NCBI GenBank assembly: GCA_030151255.1
Contig: JASLED010000094.1
Span: forward strand, 1-64,000
Direction of reading: 5' to 3'
Source: Flavobacterium sp.
GTDB taxonomy: Bacteria > Bacteroidota > Bacteroidia > Flavobacteriales > Flavobacteriaceae
Length of the DNA: 64,000 nucleotides
A program made the position numbers and the translations under genes. This document shows positions 18,864-25,561 of the stretch, in pieces; position 1 is the first letter of the stretch; the number at the start of each line of letters is the position of its first letter. A model generated the notes under the pieces. That model saw only the letters and a list, made by a program, of their open reading frames with translations, was not told the DNA's origin and ran no database searches.

Positions 18864-18892
18864 AAAAGTCCTTTTGGCTAACCAAAAGGACT
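18864..18892 (-). promoter_or_regulatory. Second hairpin in the met operon leader
   Basis: On the minus strand, AGTCCTTTTGG-TTAG-CCAAAAGGACT, an 11-bp perfect stem followed only by TTTTAAAAT. It lies about 35 nt before the metY start. The stem sequence is the same as the core of the terminator in front of the OsmC-like gene at 24959-25000. The weak T tract makes efficient termination doubtful; mRNA stabilisation or a second control point is possible. Confidence 0.6.
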
Positions 18893-18962
18893 CCAAGTTG
18901 TAATTTATCACATTGACGAACTTGTTTTATTTGACTAATTATATAACAGCAGAAATAGGAAT

Positions 18963-19032
18963 AAAAAAAGCCCTGCATTGCAGGGCTTTTTGATATATAG
19001 ATTTTTCAATTTATCCAATAGACAAGCCCTGC
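18963..19032 (-). promoter_or_regulatory. Transcription attenuator of the met operon (terminator with competing antiterminator)
   Basis: On the minus strand, the terminator stem AAAAAGCCCTGC/GCAGGGCTTTTT (arms at 18980-18991 and 18965-18976, 3-nt loop) is followed by a T run. Within the preceding leader ORF, the segment GCAGGGCTT (19024-19032) duplicates the terminator's 3' arm and can pair for nine perfect bases with AAGCCCTGC of the 5' arm (18980-18988). This is the classical 2:3 versus 3:4 choice. A ribosome stalled on the Met codons at 19044-19052 would leave the pairing segment free and prevent termination; one reaching the stop at 19011 would cover it. Confidence 0.75.
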
Positions 19033-19082
19033 GGAGTTTTCCACATCATCATTGCTTGTTTTACTGTATAGAATTGTTTCAT
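19011..19082 (-). CDS. Met-rich leader peptide of the met operon
   Basis: A 23-codon ORF starting MKQFYTVKQAMMMW and ending in TPQGLSIG. Three consecutive ATG codons at 19044-19052, then TGG, sit 11 nt before the antiterminator segment. The ORF starts shortly after a plausible promoter and ends about 20 nt before the terminator stem. Its only visible job is to sense translation at Met (and perhaps Trp) codons and so control metY-metF. The architecture is that of amino-acid leader peptides. Translation is inferred, not shown; A-rich sequence before the ATG suits Bacteroidota initiation. Confidence 0.7.
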   Translation of the reverse strand: MKQFYTVKQAMMMWKTPQGLSIG

Positions 19083-19104
19083 TATTTCTTTGTTTTTACT
19101 GAAG

Positions 19105-19135
19105 CAAATTTCTATATAAAATAAATATTAACAAA
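19105..19135 (-). promoter_or_regulatory. Putative promoter of the met operon
   Basis: On the minus strand, TTTG, a 19-nt spacer, then GAAATTTG, one mismatch from TAnnTTTG. The predicted RNA start is within about 20 nt of the leader-peptide ATG at 19082. Confidence 0.5.
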
Positions 19136-19152
19136 AAATATTTTACATAAAT

Positions 19153-19860
19153 CTATAAGTTTAGATAAAAATTCTTTACCAAGGTGGTAAATTCAGGGGT
19201 GTAACAGTGTCTTTTTTCTTCAATTGTTAGTTCATTTAGAGGAATTTTCTCCACGCGTTGTCTTGAAAATGCTAATAAACTACGTTTGATCTCCGCTTCA
19301 GCATGTCCGCGAACACGAGTAACTTGTAAAGGATATAAGCCAAACTCTGCTGCTAAGTAAATTAGTTTATCTTCTTCTTTAGCTGGGATAATAACACTGA
19401 ATATTCCTTTTTCCGACAAAAAATAATCTACTGCTTCAATTAGTAAATCAAAAGGAAGGGATTCCTGAAAGCGGGCAGTATCTCTTTGGGTGTCATTGGT
19501 ACGATAGTCTTCGCTGTAAAAAGGAGGATTAGAAATTATCAAATCGTATTCTTCTTCCATTTCATTGGCAAAGGTTTCTAAATCGGCATGATAGCAAAAT
19601 AAACGATCTCCCCAAGGACTATTCTCAAAGTTTTCTACCGCTTGTTCGTGCGCATCAGCATCTATTTCTACCGCATCAATTTGTTCGGCATCGGTGCGTT
19701 GTGCCATCATTAGGGCTAATAATCCCGTTCCGGCTCCGATGTCTAAAATAGAATACGGATTATTGTCTATCGGAGTCCAGGCGCCTAAAAGCACACCGTC
19801 TGTGCCAACTTTCATCGCACATTTGTCTTGTTGTATGGTAAATTTTTTGAATTGAAACAT
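19153..19860 (-). CDS. yfiC: tRNA1(Val) (adenine-37-N6)-methyltransferase
   Basis: A 235-residue SAM-dependent methyltransferase resembling E. coli YfiC (TrmN6), which modifies A37 of a valine tRNA. The N-terminal KVGTDGVLLGAW, SAM loop DIGAGTGLLAL and catalytic NPPF motif (SNPPFYSED) are all characteristic. Length matches. The gene ends just before the met operon promoter and has its own -7 element at 19884-19891. No operon partner is evident. Confidence 0.9.
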   Translation of the reverse strand: MFQFKKFTIQQDKCAMKVGTDGVLLGAWTPIDNNPYSILDIGAGTGLLALMMAQRTDAEQIDAVEIDADAHEQAVENFENSPWGDRLFCYHADLETFANEMEEEYDLIISNPPFYSEDYRTNDTQRDTARFQESLPFDLLIEAVDYFLSEKGIFSVIIPAKEEDKLIYLAAEFGLYPLQVTRVRGHAEAEIKRSLLAFSRQRVEKIPLNELTIEEKRHCYTPEFTTLVKNFYLNL

Positions 19861-19883
19861 TATATAAATGAAATTAGATTCTT

Positions 19884-19891
19884 CAAAAATA
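19884..19891 (-). promoter_or_regulatory. -7 element upstream of yfiC
   Basis: TATTTTTG on the minus strand, 23 bp before the start codon. Confidence 0.5.
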
Positions 19892-19998
19892 CAAAAAATA
19901 GTATTTCTTGATGAGGAATCAGTTGATGGGTTATGATGAGTTTAAGAAGTTATGTTCTTTGCTATTATTTGTTTTATAAGTGTAAAGAAAACCAATCA

Positions 19999-20022
19999 AA
20001 ATGTAATGTTTTTTTTACATTT
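19999..20022 (+). promoter_or_regulatory. Inverted repeat, possible operator of the membrane protein/regulator operon
   Basis: Perfect 8-bp arms AAATGTAA and TTACATTT around an 8-bp spacer, placed where the -33 region of the downstream promoter would be. A natural candidate for binding by the Cro/C1-type regulator encoded in the same operon; inference only. Confidence 0.45.
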
Positions 20023-20036
20023 AAAAAATAAAAATA

Positions 20037-20044
20037 TATATTTG
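20037..20044 (+). promoter_or_regulatory. -7 element of the membrane protein/regulator operon
   Basis: TATATTTG, a perfect TAnnTTTG match, 23 bp before the first start codon and 14 bp after the inverted repeat. Confidence 0.55.
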
Positions 20045-20067
20045 ATAAAACTTAAAAATTATAAAAG

Positions 20068-20532
20068 ATGGAATCGAAATTTTTATTACCAAACAAATTG
20101 AAAAAAGTGGGTTGGATAATGTTAACTATCAGTATTCTTATTTGGAGCTATGTAACCTTTGTAGTTCAGGACGATCTGCCTTTTCTTGAAACTACTGTTT
20201 TTGCTTTTATTGGAAGTGAGTTTTTAAAATCAGAAGTAAGCTATTTTGCATTTATTAAGGCGAATATTACTTTTACGCTTATAGGAAGTTTATTTTTAAT
20301 TGGAGGTTTGTTGGTTGTGTTTTCAAAAGAAAAAATTGAAGATGAATATATTTCAAAATTGCGTTTACAAGCATTTCAATGGGCTTTTTTAATTAATTAT
20401 ATCATATTATTATTACTATTTTTATTTGTTTATGGAATGGAGTTTTTTTATGTTATGGTTTATAATATGTTTACAATGTTGGTTTTGTTTATTATTCGAT
20501 TTCAGTATTTATTGCAGCTTAATAAGGATTAG
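20068..20532 (+). CDS. Small integral membrane protein, partner of a Cro/C1 regulator
   Basis: A 154-residue protein with four predicted membrane segments at about residues 14-32, 68-88, 104-124 and 127-147. I do not recognise a named family. A short polar loop (KEKIEDEYISKLRLQAFQW) links the second and third helices. Its stop is 4 bp before the start of a 66-residue helix-turn-helix regulator, so the two are cotranscribed. Small membrane protein plus Cro/C1-type regulator pairs of this type are common in bacteria and mostly uncharacterised. Confidence 0.75.
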   Translation: MESKFLLPNKLKKVGWIMLTISILIWSYVTFVVQDDLPFLETTVFAFIGSEFLKSEVSYFAFIKANITFTLIGSLFLIGGLLVVFSKEKIEDEYISKLRLQAFQWAFLINYIILLLLFLFVYGMEFFYVMVYNMFTMLVLFIIRFQYLLQLNKD

Positions 20533-20536
20533 TAAG

Positions 20537-20737
20537 ATGAAAAATACGTTGAAAGTACAAAGAGCAATTAAGAATGTAACACAAGAAGAATTGGCTAAGA
20601 TTATTTCAGTGAGTAGACAAACAATTAACGCAATGGAAAAAAATAAATATGTGCCTTCTACTGTTTTGGCTTTAAAATTAGCTGTGTATTTTGGAGTGAA
20701 AGTGGAAGATATTTTTATTTTGGAAGATACTGATTAG
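20537..20737 (+). CDS. Small Cro/C1-family transcriptional regulator
   Basis: A 66-residue protein made of one helix-turn-helix domain: MKNTLKVQRAIKNVTQEELA, then ISVSRQTINAMEKNKYVPS and a C-terminal KVEDIFILED. It matches the compact XRE regulators that have no effector domain. I chose the ATG at 20537, 4 bp after the upstream stop; a longer frame runs back into the membrane gene but lacks family similarity there. It probably autoregulates through the inverted repeat at 19999-20022. Followed by a terminator. Confidence 0.88.
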   Translation: MKNTLKVQRAIKNVTQEELAKIISVSRQTINAMEKNKYVPSTVLALKLAVYFGVKVEDIFILEDTD

Positions 20738-20744
20738 ACAGTAT

Positions 20745-20780
20745 AAAAAAGACCTTAAGAATTTTCTTAAGGTCTTTTTT
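20745..20780. terminator. Bidirectional terminator
   Basis: Stem AAAAAAGACCTTAAGAA/TTCTTAAGGTCTTTTTT between the regulator gene and the convergent rimM; usable in both directions. Confidence 0.85.
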
Positions 20781-20800
20781 ATATAAAATCAACAATAAAG

Positions 20801-21334
20801 TTATTTGTTTAAATATAAATCTACCAATCCGGCAGGAATATTTAAAAACAATTTTTTGTTTTCTCTGTCAACTAATTCGATAAATTGATCAATCATCGGA
20901 ACAAGAATTTCAGTTCCCTCGTTATCAATCTCAAATAAAGCCTGATAGTTGCTGTCGTTGATACGAACTAATGTTCCAATAGTTATACCTTGGTTTTTGT
21001 CAACTACATCAAATCCAACTACTTCGTGATAATAAAACTTATTACCTTCTAATTTAGGTAATAAATCCAACGGCAAGTATAATTCACTTCCTATAAGTCT
21101 GTCTGCATCTTCTTCAGAATCGCAATCTTCAAACTTAACACGCAAGAAATCATTTTTATGCAAAAAAGCGGCTTCAATAAAAAAAGGAACCAGTTGTCCG
21201 TTATAATCAACGAATACTGATTCCAAATTTTCGTATAACTCAGGTTCGTCTGTATCTAAATAAAATAAGACTTCTCCTTTGAAGCTAAATTTTTTTGCGA
21301 TTTTGCCTAAATAGAAACAATCTTTTTTACGCAT
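20801..21334 (-). CDS. rimM: 16S rRNA processing protein RimM
   Basis: A 177-residue ribosome maturation factor that helps assemble the 30S head around S19. The N-terminal barrel starts with FYLGKIAKKFSFKGEVLFYL; the PRC-like C-terminal half contains YYHEVVGFDVVD and ILVPMIDQFIELVD. It directly follows rpsP by 12 bp, the conserved S16-RimM order; the trmD and rplS genes that often follow elsewhere are absent here. Confidence 0.93.
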   Translation of the reverse strand: MRKKDCFYLGKIAKKFSFKGEVLFYLDTDEPELYENLESVFVDYNGQLVPFFIEAAFLHKNDFLRVKFEDCDSEEDADRLIGSELYLPLDLLPKLEGNKFYYHEVVGFDVVDKNQGITIGTLVRINDSNYQALFEIDNEGTEILVPMIDQFIELVDRENKKLFLNIPAGLVDLYLNK

Positions 21335-21346
21335 ATCGCCAAGAAA

Positions 21347-21865
21347 TTATGCTTGAGTTTCTTCGTTGTTTTCTTCAGTAGCTTCTACAGTTTCTTCTGC
21401 AGGAGCAGCTTCAACAACAGCTTTAGCAGCAGCAGCGCGTTTAGCGTTTACTTCTTTTTCAGCAGCTAATCTAGAAGCTTTATCAGCAGCTTTGTTAGAT
21501 GATAAACCATCTTTCTTAGCGTTGATTTTAGCAGCTTTTTCTTCTAACCAAGCAGTGAATTTTGCATCAGCTTGCTCTTGAGTTAAAGCTCCTTTGTTAA
21601 CTCCACCTTGTAAGTGGTGTTTTAACATTACTCCTTTGTAAGAAAGTAAAGTTCTAGCAGTATCTGTTGGTTGAGCACCGTTGAATAACCATTGAACAGC
21701 AGCATCAACATTGATATCTACAGTTGCAGGGTTAGTGTTAGGATTGTAAGTTCCGATTTTTTCTAAGAATTTACCATCTCTTTTAGCGCGTGAATCAGCA
21801 GCTACTACCCAGTAAAAAGGTTTTCCTTTTTTACCGTGTCTTTGTAATCTAATTTTTACAGACAT
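21347..21865 (-). CDS. rpsP: 30S ribosomal protein S16, with long C-terminal extension
   Basis: A 172-residue S16. The conserved core (residues 1 to about 80, beginning MSVKIRLQRHGKKGKPFYWV) is followed by a 90-residue Ala/Lys/Glu-rich tail, giving about twice the length of the E. coli protein. Extended S16 is usual in Bacteroidota. First gene of the rpsP-rimM unit, with a perfect -7 box and a short hairpin in the 5' leader. Confidence 0.95.
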   Translation of the reverse strand: MSVKIRLQRHGKKGKPFYWVVAADSRAKRDGKFLEKIGTYNPNTNPATVDINVDAAVQWLFNGAQPTDTARTLLSYKGVMLKHHLQGGVNKGALTQEQADAKFTAWLEEKAAKINAKKDGLSSNKAADKASRLAAEKEVNAKRAAAAKAVVEAAPAEETVEATEENNEETQA

Positions 21866-21879
21866 AATATTTATTTTTT

Positions 21880-21894
21880 GAGGTACCCGACCTC
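21880..21894 (-). promoter_or_regulatory. Small hairpin in the rpsP leader
   Basis: GAGGT-CGGGT-ACCTC on the minus strand, between the -7 box and the rpsP start. It may be a fold in the short 5' leader; function unknown. Confidence 0.3.
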
Positions 21895-21908
21895 GATTAA
21901 AATTCCTG

Positions 21909-21916
21909 CAAAGATA
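21909..21916 (-). promoter_or_regulatory. -7 element of the rpsP-rimM promoter
   Basis: TATCTTTG on the minus strand, a perfect consensus match 43 bp before the rpsP start. Confidence 0.6.
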
Positions 21917-22007
21917 CTGTTTTTTTTATTTCGTTTGAAAAAAAACAATTTAAATTTACACTATTTATTTTATTGATTTTGAGTAGAATAGTTTAGATTT
22001 TGCTGAA

Positions 22008-22649
22008 TTATTTTACACGAGAAACTGTTAGTCCATCGCGAATTGGTAATAAAATTGTTTCTATTCGATCATCTTCTTTTAATAGTTTGTTGTAAGCATC
22101 AATTGCAATGGTGCTTTTGTCATTTGGTTTTATTTCTTCAATTACTTTTCCTGACCACAATACGTTATCTGAAAGAATAATTCCGCCTTTGTTCATTTTA
22201 TCAATAATTAGATGAAAATAGTTGGAATAATTCGGTTTATCAGCATCAATAAAAACTAAATCAAATTTTTTATTCAATTGTGGAATAATGTCAATTGCAC
22301 TTCCTGTATGTTGAAAAATTTGCTTTCCATAAGGAGAAATATCAAAATATTTGCGTTGAAAATCGTGTAATTCTTCATTTACATCAATGGTGTCTATAGT
22401 GCCATCTATTGCCAAACCTTCCGCCAAACTCAACGTGGCATAGCCTGTAAAAGTACCAATTTCTAAAATATTTTTAGGACAAACTAATTTAGAAATCAAA
22501 CTCAAAAATCTACCCTGAAAGTGTCCGCTTAGCATTCTTGGTTGCAATACTTTCTGGTGTGTTTCTTTATCTAATTTCGCTAATAATTCAGGTTCATTTT
22601 CGCTATGTGCTGCTGCGTAATTTTCTAAATCTTTGGATATAAAATGCAT
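22008..22649 (-). CDS. Class I SAM-dependent O-methyltransferase (caffeoyl-CoA OMT-like)
   Basis: A 213-residue methyltransferase of the cation-dependent O-methyltransferase group (COG4122). The SAM loop is LEIGTFTGYATLSLAEGL, the metal/substrate segment is FIDADKPNY, and DNVLWSGKV follows. The natural acceptor is unknown. I chose the ATG at 22649 because the frame is open for 35 more codons upstream without family similarity, and a perfect -7 box (22680-22687) lies between the two possible starts. Confidence 0.85.
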   Translation of the reverse strand: MHFISKDLENYAAAHSENEPELLAKLDKETHQKVLQPRMLSGHFQGRFLSLISKLVCPKNILEIGTFTGYATLSLAEGLAIDGTIDTIDVNEELHDFQRKYFDISPYGKQIFQHTGSAIDIIPQLNKKFDLVFIDADKPNYSNYFHLIIDKMNKGGIILSDNVLWSGKVIEEIKPNDKSTIAIDAYNKLLKEDDRIETILLPIRDGLTVSRVK

Positions 22650-22679
22650 CGTTATTTTGTTTAAAAAAGAATGAAAGAA

Positions 22680-22687
22680 CAAAGATA
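22680..22687 (-). promoter_or_regulatory. -7 element of the O-methyltransferase gene
   Basis: TATCTTTG on the minus strand, 31 bp before the chosen start; it argues against the longer start at 22754. Confidence 0.6.
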
Positions 22688-22791
22688 AACAGTTTTTTTG
22701 TGCTCTGAAGGGTAAGCAAAAGAATTGATTAAAAGATACTAAAGTAATAAACAATAAATTAGTAAATTTAACAAAAAACTAAAAAATAATT

Positions 22792-23955
22792 ATGATGAAA
22801 ATAGTAAAGAGATTTTTTTTTGGACTTATTATCGTATTGCTCAGTATTGTTACTTTGGCTTACATTTTTAAAGTAGATTATTTACTTACGGCTGTAAGAA
22901 CTATTTATTTTAATGGACATACAACCGCTTTTTTGGATGATTATCATTATTTTCCAACAAGAGAAATAAAAAAAGGAGCCGCTTCTCAAGCGTGGCCGTT
23001 AGCTGCTGATTATAATACTGTTGAACCAACAAAAGTTTTAGAAAAAAATAATGAAGATTTAAAAACGATTGCTTTTTTGATTATTAAGAACGATAGTATT
23101 TGGTTTGAAAAATATTATGATGGTTATTCGATGGACAGTAAAACCAATTCGTTTTCGATGGCAAAAAGTGTAGTTTCTGCTGCTTTAGGTAAAGCTTTGC
23201 AACGCGGCGAAATAAAAAGTTTGGATGATAAAGTGATTAATTATTTACCCGAATTAAAAGGGAAATTTAAAGATGAAGTTACTGTTGGCGATTTGTCTTC
23301 GATGGCATCTGGTTTAGACTGGGATGAGTCGTATTACAGTGCGTTTTCTATAACAACACAAGCTTATTTTGATAGAGATTTACGAAGCGTAATGCTCAAT
23401 TTAGATATTAAAGATAAACCTGGAGAACAGTTTATTTATAAATCTGGTGATACCCAATTGTTGGCTATGGTGCTCGAAAAAGCAACAGGAATGCCGTTGG
23501 CAGAATATGTATCTACTTATTTTTGGCAACCAATGGGAGCGGATAATGATGCGCTTTGGCAAATAGATCATAAAGGAGATGGAATAGAAAAGTCTTATTG
23601 TTGTTTTACTTCTGGAGCAAGGGATTTTGCGCGTTTTGGAAAGCTATATAAGGAGCATGGAAGATGGAATGACGAACAAATTTTGGATAGTACTTTTGTA
23701 GCAAAGTCAGTTACGCCACGTTTTGCAGATGCACCTGAATATGGTTATGGTTGGTGGTTAAAAAATTACAAGGGAAAAGATTTTTTTTATATGCGTGGTC
23801 ATTTAGGACAATTTATAATTGTTTGTCCTGAAGATGACTTAATTATTGTGCGATTAGGACACATTAAAGGATTACAAACAGAAACAGATCCGCATAGTAA
23901 TGATTTGTATGTATATATTGATGAAGCGTACGAAATGCTAAAACAAAGAAAGTAG
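22792..23955 (+). CDS. Membrane-anchored serine hydrolase of the beta-lactamase/PBP-like family
   Basis: A 387-residue protein with one N-terminal membrane segment (about residues 9-28) and a class C beta-lactamase-like domain. The nucleophile motif SMAKS gives Ser122 and Lys125; YKSGDTQ takes the place of the YxN motif, and HLGQ lies near the C-terminus. Such proteins act as esterases, DD-peptidases or amidases; true beta-lactamase activity is unlikely to be its main role. Probably cotranscribed with the exonuclease gene that starts 1 bp downstream. Confidence 0.82.
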   Translation: MMKIVKRFFFGLIIVLLSIVTLAYIFKVDYLLTAVRTIYFNGHTTAFLDDYHYFPTREIKKGAASQAWPLAADYNTVEPTKVLEKNNEDLKTIAFLIIKNDSIWFEKYYDGYSMDSKTNSFSMAKSVVSAALGKALQRGEIKSLDDKVINYLPELKGKFKDEVTVGDLSSMASGLDWDESYYSAFSITTQAYFDRDLRSVMLNLDIKDKPGEQFIYKSGDTQLLAMVLEKATGMPLAEYVSTYFWQPMGADNDALWQIDHKGDGIEKSYCCFTSGARDFARFGKLYKEHGRWNDEQILDSTFVAKSVTPRFADAPEYGYGWWLKNYKGKDFFYMRGHLGQFIIVCPEDDLIIVRLGHIKGLQTETDPHSNDLYVYIDEAYEMLKQRK

Positions 23956-23956
23956 T

Positions 23957-24670
23957 ATGTTAGAAAAAACGAGTATTTCGAATGTATTGTTTTTAGATAT
24001 TGAAACAGTGCCACAACAATCCAATTTTACTTTGCTTGATGATGAGATGCAAGTATTGTATAAAGAAAAAACAAAATATCAACGTCAAAACGAAATTTCA
24101 GTAGAAGATTTTTATGATCGAGCAGGTATCTGGGCCGAATTTGGCAAAATAGTTTGTATTTCTGTAGGATATTTTACTTTTAAAAAAGGAGATAGACAAT
24201 TTAGAATTACTTCGTTTATTGGAGACGAACAACAAATTTTAAAAGATTTTTCTAATTTGTTGGAAAATTATTTTAGTGGACAACAATATATTTTGTGCGG
24301 TCATAATGCAAAGGAATTTGATTTTCCATATATCGCGAGAAGAATGATAATTCACGGACAAAAATTACCTAGTAAACTAAGTCTTTTTGGTAAAAAACCT
24401 TGGGAAGTTCCGCATTTAGATACCATGGAAATGTGGAAGTTTGGAGATTATAAGCATTTTACTTCCTTAAAATTATTGGCTAATATTCTTCAAATTCCTT
24501 CGCCAAAAGATGATATAAATGGTGCTGATGTAGCAAAGGTATATTATCAAGAAAAAAATATTGAGCGCATTGCTAAGTATTGCGAAAAAGATGTACTTAC
24601 GGTTGCCCAAATTTTATTGCGTTTTAAAGGAGAAAAGTTATTAGATCAAGATGAGGTTTTTTTGGTGTAA
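23957..24670 (+). CDS. Predicted 3'-5' exonuclease, PolB-like DnaQ superfamily
   Basis: A 237-residue DEDD-type nuclease. Exo I is FLDIETVP near the N-terminus, Exo II is GHNAKEFDFPYIARRM around residue 115, and Exo III ends in YCEKDVLTVAQ near residue 212. It resembles stand-alone exonuclease domains related to DNA polymerase B. The polarity and nucleic-acid substrate are predicted from family only. It is 1 bp downstream of the serine hydrolase gene. Confidence 0.82.
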   Translation: MLEKTSISNVLFLDIETVPQQSNFTLLDDEMQVLYKEKTKYQRQNEISVEDFYDRAGIWAEFGKIVCISVGYFTFKKGDRQFRITSFIGDEQQILKDFSNLLENYFSGQQYILCGHNAKEFDFPYIARRMIIHGQKLPSKLSLFGKKPWEVPHLDTMEMWKFGDYKHFTSLKLLANILQIPSPKDDINGADVAKVYYQEKNIERIAKYCEKDVLTVAQILLRFKGEKLLDQDEVFLV

Positions 24671-24696
24671 ATTAATATGTTAAAAAAAGAAGAATA

Positions 24697-24730
24697 TTTG
24701 CTTTTAATAAAAAAATAATTTTTAGATTTG
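24697..24730 (+). promoter_or_regulatory. Promoter of the OsmC-like gene and its leader ORF
   Basis: TTTG, a 22-nt spacer, then TAGATTTG: a full -33/-7 match. It predicts a 5' leader of nearly 300 nt before the OsmC-like start, unusually long for this genome. Confidence 0.65.
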
Positions 24731-24813
24731 TATGGTATAAAAGTTAGAGGAATTTTATTCTAAAATAGAATTGTCTAATTAAATTATCAAGATAACTTAA
24801 GAAGTTAAATAAA

Positions 24814-24927
24814 ATGAATACACAGTTTCAAATTTTATCATTTACGTCATATTGTAAGTGGATGTCTATTAAACATCCGTTAGCATCTGCGTTGCCAAAA
24901 CTGAAAACTGCATTTTTCACTTCTTGA
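24814..24927 (+). CDS. Putative leader peptide ahead of the OsmC-like gene
   Basis: A 37-codon ORF starting MNTQFQILSFTSYCKWM and ending in LKTAFFTS. The costly residues Cys14, Trp16 and Met17 are clustered. The codons for Leu-Pro-Lys further on (GTTGCCAAAA, 24891-24900) are complementary over ten bases, with one G-U, to the 5' arm of the terminator that follows. That arrangement is expected of an attenuation leader, and the ORF lies inside a long promoter-to-gene leader. Which codon would be sensed (Cys, Trp or Met) is unclear. It could be a chance ORF. Confidence 0.5.
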   Translation: MNTQFQILSFTSYCKWMSIKHPLASALPKLKTAFFTS

Positions 24928-25000
24928 TAGATAAAGAAAATGAATATTTGTAATATATAAAGTCCTTTTGGTAACGTACGAACCAAAAGGACTTTTTTTT
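24891..25000 (+). promoter_or_regulatory. Putative attenuator of the OsmC-like gene
   Basis: Terminator stem AAAGTCCTTTTGGT/ACCAAAAGGACTTT (arms 24959-24972 and 24982-24995) with an eight-T tract up to 25000, located between a promoter and its gene. The alternative pairing is GTTGCCAAAA (24891-24900) with TTTTGGTAAC (24966-24975). A ribosome stalled around codons 14-17 of the leader ORF would leave the antiterminator free. The stem core is identical to the hairpin just before metY. Confidence 0.6.
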
Positions 25001-25032
25001 GAGGTAATTTTCGTACATAAACACAAATTGAA

Positions 25033-25485
25033 ATGGGTAAAAAAGTAGTAAAAGTTTTGGGATTTTCTGTTCGAGAAAAGCAATTAGCTATTAAAACGGC
25101 TAACTTGTCTTTTACAGTAAAAGATGGCAAAGAATTAGTAAGAGAAGCTAATGTTGATTCGGAAGAATTGTTGTTGGCTAGATTGGCAGGAAGTATTCAT
25201 GCAACAGGCAATTTAATTGGCTCAACGTTAAATGTTGATTTAAAATCAATTCAAATAGAAGTGAGTGGAATTTTAGATGATAAAATACAAGAAGTGGTTA
25301 CGCAAGCAGGAATGTTTAAACAAATAGATATCATTGTAAAACCCACTTCAAATGCTTCTATTTTAGAATTAAAAGAATGGATTGATGCTGTAAAAGTAGC
25401 ATGTCCTGTATTTACAAATTATAAAACGCAAACATCAACAATTGTTACTCTTATTAAGGAGTATGATCATGTAAAGGTAGCATAA
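25033..25485 (+). CDS. OsmC-like protein with one active-site cysteine missing
   Basis: A 150-residue OsmC-fold protein. The family's central helix is SEELLLARLAGSIHATGNLI, where the usual first redox Cys (AxC) is Ser; the second Cys is kept in VACPVFTNYK. Canonical OsmC/Ohr proteins reduce organic peroxides with both cysteines, so this copy is probably not a peroxidase; a thiol or persulfide-related role is conceivable. It is preceded by a terminator-containing leader whose hairpin matches one in the met operon leader, which suggests a link to sulfur amino-acid metabolism. Confidence 0.78.
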   Translation: MGKKVVKVLGFSVREKQLAIKTANLSFTVKDGKELVREANVDSEELLLARLAGSIHATGNLIGSTLNVDLKSIQIEVSGILDDKIQEVVTQAGMFKQIDIIVKPTSNASILELKEWIDAVKVACPVFTNYKTQTSTIVTLIKEYDHVKVA

Positions 25486-25507
25486 TATGGAAGACGAATT
25501 TCATTTT

Positions 25508-25561
25508 ATTGTGATTCGCTGAAGCAGATTATTCTAATAATAAACTTGAGCGAATCACAAT
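25508..25561 (+). terminator. Long inverted repeat after the OsmC-like gene
   Basis: Arms ATTGTGATTCGCT and AGCGAATCACAAT, 13 bp each, around a 28-nt A/T-rich loop. It could end the OsmC-like transcript, although the T tract is poor. The right arm lies between the -33 and -7 elements of the next promoter, so it could instead be an operator for the ABC gene. Confidence 0.45.

Noticed and set aside
18831..19110. SAM riboswitch upstream of metY
   Set aside because: The expected control element for such an operon, so I looked for SAM-I and SAM-II core motifs; none are present. The leader ORF plus terminator explains the region better.
24828..25130. Minus-strand 100-codon ORF over the OsmC leader and gene start
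   Set aside because: Runs antisense through the terminator hairpin and the OsmC-like coding region; no similarity, and composition as expected for a shadow.
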